Assembly: GCA_039105265.1 (NCBI GenBank)
Contig: JAPFFF010000043.1
Span: 310,001 to 374,000 of the forward strand
Source of the DNA: Tritrichomonas musculus
Lineage: Eukaryota; Parabasalia; Tritrichomonadida; Tritrichomonadidae
Direction of reading: 5' to 3'
Length of the DNA: 64,000 nucleotides
Both the position numbers and the translations under genes were made by a program. Positions 58,193 through 64,000 of this stretch are shown in pieces; the stretch's first letter is position 1; the number at the start of each line of letters is the position of its first letter. Below the pieces are notes generated by a model. The model ran no database searches. It saw nothing but the letters and a program-made list of their open reading frames with translations, and was not told the origin of the DNA.

Positions 58193-59283
58193 TAAGCTTG
58201 TCAGTGAATATCAGCTAACAGAAGATAAATATAAATTTAAATCATTATTACAACTAATAAATGCCATCGGAAACAATCATCAACGTATTCCAAATTTTAT
58301 TTTATTTTTTTTTTTTTAAGGTTGAGCCGATTTTAGGACAAATGAAACAAGATCTCCAAAAATATTTTACAAATTCAGAAATATTCGAAATTTTCAAAAA
58401 TAACAAGCGAATCCTTCTATTTCTTATTGAAGGACGAGTAATTATAATTGATGAATACATTGTTTCACGAATCACTAGTTATGAATTTGATAGAAAGAAT
58501 TACAGGGAATATTTTCTGCCAGAAATCAAACCGTTTCTCACAAAAGAATTCATTCAAAAATATCGAAATAAAATTATAAATTTACAAGAAGACGAATTTC
58601 TTGATAAATTGAATAAAGAAATTTCAGAGGAATTCTATGATAAATGGAAAGAAGGAGAAAGTGACAGCTATTTATGTGAGCTGATTCGAAATAATCAAGT
58701 GAAAGAATTTGGAGTTTATGTCAACCGAAACAATATTTCACTTGAAAGTTATATTATAAAATCTATCTTTGAAACGAATCAATTTTTGATTGACAATGAA
58801 TCTATTAATTTGTTTGAATATGCGTCATTTTATGGCTCTAATGATATCATCCGATACATGCATTTTAATGGTGAAGTTGAACTGACGTCATCGATGTGAA
58901 TCTATGCTATTCACAGTTGTAATTCAGAACTGATCAAATATCTTGAAGACAATCATGTTTCACCACCAGAAAATAAATATGGAAAAATTCTTGAAGAATC
59001 GATTAAATGTCATCACAACGATATTTCGAACTACCTCATTGACAATATAATGAACGAAGAATATCTCCAAAATAACATTGAAAATGAATATTATGATAAT
59101 CTTTATCGTTATGCAACTGAATCTTACAATTATTGTTTTTTCCCAACAAACATGAAATACAAAAACATGTTTTTTTATTTATGTGAATTTGACTATTACA
59201 CACTTGTGAAACTTTATTTGATTGATGGAACCATTGACATAAATGCAGCAATTAAAACATCAATCATTCAAATAACATTTTAA
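58193..59283 (+). pseudogene. DUF3447/ankyrin pseudogene
   Basis: Begins inside the family's N-terminal region (LVSEYQLTEDKYKFKSLLQL ... NNHQRIPNF). It changes frame at a 12-T run near 58305, continues KVEPILGQMKQDLQKYFTN through LFEYASFYGSNDIIRYM, and meets TGA instead of the conserved Trp codon at about 58897. From about 58988 it is identical to the genes at 54067 and 45044 down to the C-terminus INAAIKTSIIQITF. The start codon is not visible. One diverged ankyrin unit follows (59284-59535). Confidence 0.75.
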
Positions 59284-59535
59284 AACAAAAGCATTCATAA
59301 AATTCAAATCTAACTTTTTTGATGATATTGAAAACTTGAATTATTTATGGAATTTAACTCGAACATTTAATTCTACGGCATTGATTTATGCTGCCATAAG
59401 AGGCCATAAAGAAATTGTTGAACTATTAATAAGCCAAGAAGATATTGATATCAACATTCAAAACATTTTAAATCAAAACATTCATAGAATTCAAATCTAA
59501 CTTTTTTTATATGATTGAAAAATTGAATGATTTAT
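59284..59535 (+). pseudogene. One and a half ankyrin units after the DUF3447 pseudogene
   Basis: Matches the 187-bp unit of the 55.3-kb array (TALIYAAIRGHKEIVELLIS) and shares its first-unit variants, so this locus and 54067-55440 descend from one segment. Confidence 0.75.
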
Positions 59536-59589
59536 GGAATTTAACTGTATATAGAAATTTATAAATATCTAATTCTCTGAAAAAGTAGA

Positions 59590-59826
59590 TACATATTAAT
59601 AATATTAATCATTTTTTCGAGTAAAATGCAAAGATATAAAAATAAAGAATATTTGCAATAATATTCAAAATTTTTTGTCAAGTACGCGATTTGAAAGAAT
59701 TATATTAATAAAAAGGTAATACATATTAATAATATTAATCATTTTTTCGAGTAAAATGCAAAGATATAAAAATAAAGAATATTTGCAATAATATTCAAAA
59801 TTTTTTCGTCAACTACGCGATTTGAT
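59590..59826. repeat. Direct duplication of about 107 bp, 130-bp period
   Basis: ACATATTAATAATATTAATC through CAAAATTTTTT(C)GTCAA occurs at about 59591-59695 and again at 59721-59826, nearly identical. It is non-coding. Confidence 0.8.
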
Positions 59827-60770
59827 AGACTTGCGTTAATAGAAGTTTGTTCAATTTATAATATATTGATTAAAGCTTCGAATTGTGAAAAAAACAAAAT
59901 AAAAAATGAAGTTTTAGTTATTTTAACGTCTTTGATATTATCTTAACGTCTTAATTCAAAAAGTTTTGAAATTAATTTCCGAATAAGTCTGTTTTTCCGA
60001 ATAAGTATTTTTTATCATAAAACAAATTTTTATTATAAAAAAGTCACTTTTTCTATAAAAAAATATTTATTCTAATATAAATGATATTTATTTGTATAAA
60101 TATTTATTCATTATAACAAATTTTTTCGTAATATGACAAGAGTATATATTATATATATAGACTCGATTTGAAAGAGGCATGTCAACCAAAATTCTACTCG
60201 ATAAATTTTTTTGAAAATGATAATATACGATTTAAATGATGTATATTAAAACTTTTCCTCTTGAGCAAACGAAAACTTCTATACAGTTTTTAGTTTTCAT
60301 TCAAATCATCATTTTTAACTCAATATCTTCAATTCAAAAAGTAGATATATTCAAATTTGATATATTGAAAAATGAATTCTCTTTCATTTTTGATAAGATC
60401 ATGATTGAATACCATTTCAATTTGAGAGAATTTTTATTGAATAGCTTTTCAATTTGAGAGAAGGTTAATTGAATATTCTTTCAATTTGAGAATATTATAT
60501 AAGTTTTATTTATAACTTGGAAATTGAATTATCAAATATTTATTTTATGATATATATATACTTAGATATTAATTATGAATTTATAAAAGTAATTGTATTT
60601 GCATGTCACAAAAAATATTAAAATAAATATTAAAATAAATATTTTATTTTGTTTTTACAAAGTAGGTAAAATCATTATTTGATTTATAATAAAGAAGTAT
60701 ATAATTTTTATTAATCAACAAAATAAATTTCTGCTCTAATATTCTCAAATATTTATTTAAAATATTATTA
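59827..60770. other. AT-rich spacer
   Basis: No supported gene. Near 60410-60480, TTCAATTTGAGAGAA is repeated three times within 70 bp. Confidence 0.4.
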
Positions 60771-60778
60771 TTTGAAAA

Positions 60779-61257
60779 TAGACTTGTTATTTTGAGAATC
60801 GATATCAAAAACGTCACTTTTTTGCATCTGATACTCGATTATCAGTTTAAAAATCTGATATCGAGATTATCGATTATCAAGATATCAGATATGAAATGTG
60901 ATGTGAAAATAATTGTAAACTTGATATCAATTACCGAGATCTCGAGATCTCAAACAGATTTATCTTTTTTTATAATTAGTATTTGTGATTTCATAATATT
61001 TGAAAATATATACTATAATGTTTTGATGTTTATTTTAAGATTAAAATCAAAAAATACATTCTTTTTTTATGAAATATTTGAGATTTAATTACGATCATAT
61101 ATTTATCAAAAAGTTTAATTGAAAAATCTGATATCAAAATCTGAGAAAAAAAATTCTCGATCTCTGAAATCGATCTCGAGAATCTGTGTATATTTATGTA
61201 TCGATATCAAAAAGTCAATCAATTATCGATCTCGAGAATCGAAGAATAACAAGTCTA
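60779..61257. mobile_element. 479-bp TIR transposon (MITE) with 8-bp target duplication
   Basis: The ends TAGACTTGTTATT and its complement are flanked by the direct repeat TTTGAAAA at 60771-60778 and 61258-61265. The subterminal regions are inverted and rich in GATATC, GATCTCGAGA and ATCGAT words. There is no coding capacity. The 8-bp duplication suggests the hAT superfamily. A degenerate arm is present at 53690-53850. Confidence 0.85.
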
Positions 61258-61265
61258 TTTGAAAA

Positions 61266-63072
61266 AGTTCGATCGGAAAAACAAAAAATGATTTATTTCA
61301 AATTTTTTTTTATATATTTTTAAAGTAAAATGAAATGAATTTATCATAATTTCTATAAATCCTCTAAAAATCATATTTTGAGCACTAATTATATTTTATT
61401 TTTTCAAAGAACTATCAATTGAATTGAAAGTATAATATTAGTGTATATTGAAACGTATAAAAGAAAATCCCAATATAATTATTAAAATGGCTGTTTTATT
61501 TTGATTAAAAAATGAAATATGATTAGTATCACAGCTATTTGAAAATAAGACGTTTTATGTTTAGATATTTAAAGAAAGTATAGAGTAATCATAAAAACCA
61601 TTAGTAATTTGTTAATATTATTAAGTTATAAATGTAAAGAATCTTGGATCTTATATTTCTATAGAGTGGATAAAATAAAAAATCAAAATTGATGTTTTTT
61701 ACCTAAAAACTATTAATTTTTATTGTACAAACTAAATAATTGGATTCCAAAGATCATAAATACATTCTTCTTTTATATATTAATCTTTTATAATTGGTCT
61801 TATCTTATTTTCTACTTTCACTTTTTGAGAGCTTTTTTTTGGTTGATATGCCTCTGATTTGAAAAAAGTGCATTTTTTTAAATTGCTTTTTTTTCATCAT
61901 TCCGCTTTAAAAAAACTTTTCAAAATATGAAAATTATGATATATATAATTAAGAACCAAATTAATCTATTAAAATATTAATATCTTTTAAATATAAAATA
62001 CTTTTCTATCATTTATACTTATCAAATGATTATTTTCTGCCAATAGACAAGTTGTTATCTTTTGACAACTAGCTTTTCGTTTTTTAATATGTAAAATGTA
62101 AGTATAAAAAAATTAATTTTTCATATATATTAAATATTTAATTATATATTACATATTTTTTTTTTTTTTTTTTTTTTTTCAATGACAATTCAAAAATTAA
62201 ATGAGTAGATAAAATATTTGAATTCTTAATCGTAATTGAATTTGTATTTTTTTAAAAAAATCGTAGATAATAAACGGCATCGCAAGTTTCTTGTTTTTAT
62301 TAAGCACAAATATAATAAAACTTTTGATCTATTAGATTTATTATAATTATTATTTTAAATGAGAAATTTATGTTTTTTTAAAATCAGAATTGAGAACTTA
62401 AATTGATTTCCTCTCAATTTCAAATCCGTCTTTTCACTCCAATTTCATAACAAATTTTTGAAATATTGATAAAATCATCGTTATTATATATGTATTTTCT
62501 GATGGATAAATTTCATTGAATTTGGTGCGCTACATTTCTCGTAACAGAAATATAATATTTACTGATTTAAGTTAATTTTTTAGAAACATAAATTTCTAAT
62601 GATGATTATCAAAATTAAATAGGATATTTTATGTTTTGGAGCCTCATTTCATCAAATCATCAAAAAAATTACATATCTTATATAATTTATAATGGCTAAG
62701 TCCAACTTTATTAGGCAATAAATGCCAATTTATACCAACCAAAGAGCAAATATATGATATTTGTTATGATATAAATGATTAATAAAATGATTTTATAGAA
62801 AAGTTGTAAAAAAAATTTTACAAAGTTAAAAATTTGCCTATGACGATCAGCATTTGATTTCAAAAGTCATCATTTTTTTATAGAAATATCTTGTTTTCTA
62901 GCGCATTAAATAAATCATAATTCGAAATTTAATTTTATTATCTGTTTTTATATAAAAAATATTAATTATTATCATATTTATTATAAATTCGCTAGTTTCG
63001 ACTCTTCTAAATTTTTTATGCCATAAAAATTGAATAAAAAAGTTTATCCCATTTCTTTTTTTTATATTATTA
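61266..63072. other. AT-rich spacer
   Basis: About 1.8 kb without a supported gene. It includes a T-run of about 22 bases near 62158-62179. The 92-codon minus ORF at 62898-63176 overlaps the start of the next gene and is judged spurious. Confidence 0.45.
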
Positions 63073-64000
63073 ATGTCTGAGCAAACTAACAGTCCAATTT
63101 CGAAATCTCCTTTGGAAAAGAATAAAAATAAAAGAGCAGTAAATAATGTTTCACAGTATAATGCCAATATTAGCAAACTGGAAGATCAAGCATTTATCTC
63201 AAACAAAAAAATTGAAAAATATATTGAAGAAAAGAAAGAAATATATGATATTCTTATGTTATTTATAGAAAATACTGAAAATGATACGTATGAAAAAGAT
63301 TGTCTTTCATTAATCGATAATATATTTCATCAAAGTCAAGAAGAAGAAGAATTAGGAGAAAAGATAGAACAGTTTTTCCAATTAATAGTAAATATTGCGA
63401 ACAATCATCATCGAGAAAAAACATTTTTTAACAAAATATATCAAATCATTGAAAATTACCAATACCAAATCAAACAAACCTTTTCAAATCGAAGAATATT
63501 TGATATATTTAAAAGCAACAAAAAAATTCTTCTTTTTCTTTTTGAAAACAAAATTATCACAATTGATTCAGAAATTTATAAAGAAATTGAATATAATGTA
63601 AACGGTTTTATTCAATTTTTCTATCCCGAATTCAAAGAATTTTTAGAAGAAGGAAAACGACATGCTATTGAAAAAGAACTATTAGAAATTGATCCAAAGA
63701 TATTTGAAAGTTTTGATCAAAAACGTCATGAGGGTGAAAATGACGGTTACATTTATCATCTGATTCGTAATGATTTAGTTGAAGATTTCATATCACATGT
63801 CATCCGATCAAATTTTAATTTAAAAAGTAATGTCAAGCCATCGATTTTTGAGACCAATTCATTTTTGAATGAGCAAAAGAATACAACTTTGATTGAATAT
63901 TCTGCATTTTTCGGTTCAATTCAAATTTTTCAATATTTGAGAATGAACGATGTTGAATTGAAGCCATCATTGTGGCTTTATGCAATCCATTCTCAGAATG
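63073..64000 (+). CDS. DUF3447/ankyrin-family protein, 3' end beyond the window
   Basis: Open from MSEQTNSPISKSPLEK to the window edge (309 codons). A 60-residue basic/acidic leader not seen in the other copies precedes the family core: IVNIANNHHREKTFFNKIY, SNRRIFDIFKSNKKILLFLF, YIYHLIRNDLVEDFI, SIFETNSFL and LIEYSAFFGSIQIFQYL. It is only distantly related to the three other loci here and takes no part in their shared identical block. No lesion is visible. The C-terminal ankyrin region lies outside. Confidence 0.8.
   Translation, partial: MSEQTNSPISKSPLEKNKNKRAVNNVSQYNANISKLEDQAFISNKKIEKYIEEKKEIYDILMLFIENTENDTYEKDCLSLIDNIFHQSQEEEELGEKIEQFFQLIVNIANNHHREKTFFNKIYQIIENYQYQIKQTFSNRRIFDIFKSNKKILLFLFENKIITIDSEIYKEIEYNVNGFIQFFYPEFKEFLEEGKRHAIEKELLEIDPKIFESFDQKRHEGENDGYIYHLIRNDLVEDFISHVIRSNFNLKSNVKPSIFETNSFLNEQKNTTLIEYSAFFGSIQIFQYLRMNDVELKPSLWLYAIHSQN

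Noticed and set aside
62898-63176. 92-aa minus-strand ORF
   Set aside because: It overlaps the clear start of the DUF3447 gene at 63073 and has no coding character.

Overview
The window is very AT-rich eukaryotic DNA. Its gene families point to a parabasalid protist of the Trichomonas/Tritrichomonas group: BspA-like (LRR_5) leucine-rich repeats, DUF3447/ankyrin proteins, Sel1-repeat proteins and kinases, a chlamydial-Pmp-like beta-helix protein, a metacaspase-like protein, BTB-BACK plus F5/8-type-C proteins, intronless genes, and initiator-like TCATT motifs 20-30 bases before start codons. The very low GC content and the many CAAAAAGT/ACTTTTTG hairpins fit a Tritrichomonas-like genome better than T. 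vaginalis. The species is inferred, not proven.

Layout. 1-2.4 kb: a broken kinase, a second kinase relic, a tRNA-Ser(GCU) and a broken BspA-like gene. 2.9-11.3 kb: one giant intronless gene, a protein kinase fused to about 100 LRR_5 units. 12.5-13.8 kb: an intact BTB/BACK-F5/8C gene. 13.9-24.3 kb: a transposon graveyard with an R2R3 Myb gene inside it. It holds a satellite-bearing fold-back, a hAT transposase relic, two 131-bp MITEs with perfect 8-bp target duplications, a 1.73-kb palindrome with a 9-bp target duplication, and a Mutator-type zinc-knuckle relic. 24.3-25.9 kb: a GC-rich island of foreign composition with two unrecognised ORFs, ending in a microsatellite. 26.0-35.6 kb: a 9.63-kb element with 1,149-bp terminal inverted repeats that carries a C48 (Ulp1-like) peptidase, an HNH nuclease and strongly acidic repeat ORFs. 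I read it as a reduced, broken Polinton/Maverick-like fossil. It abuts a BTB-F5/8C gene that lacks its 5' half.

36.9-44.4 kb is the host-gene block: a BspA-like gene, a relic of an alpha-L-fucosidase/Calx-beta surface protein, a USP deubiquitinase and a metacaspase-like protein with the catalytic His replaced by Arg. 45-64 kb is a family nursery: four DUF3447/ankyrin loci (two of them pseudogenes), a Sel1 kinase, a Sel1 pseudogene, a Pmp-like pseudogene, a staphylococcal-nuclease-like relic, a BTB pseudogene and a 187-bp ankyrin tandem array. A further 479-bp transposon with an 8-bp target duplication lies at 60.8 kb.

How the genes fit together. Most are members of expanded signalling, surface or scaffold families rather than one pathway. 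Two kinases (2.9 kb and 46.9 kb) share the same unusual kinase module, with no visible glycine loop and DFD instead of DFG, coupled to different repeat scaffolds (LRR or Sel1). The window shows families expanding and decaying through in-frame repeat amplification, gene conversion between loci and transposon insertion.
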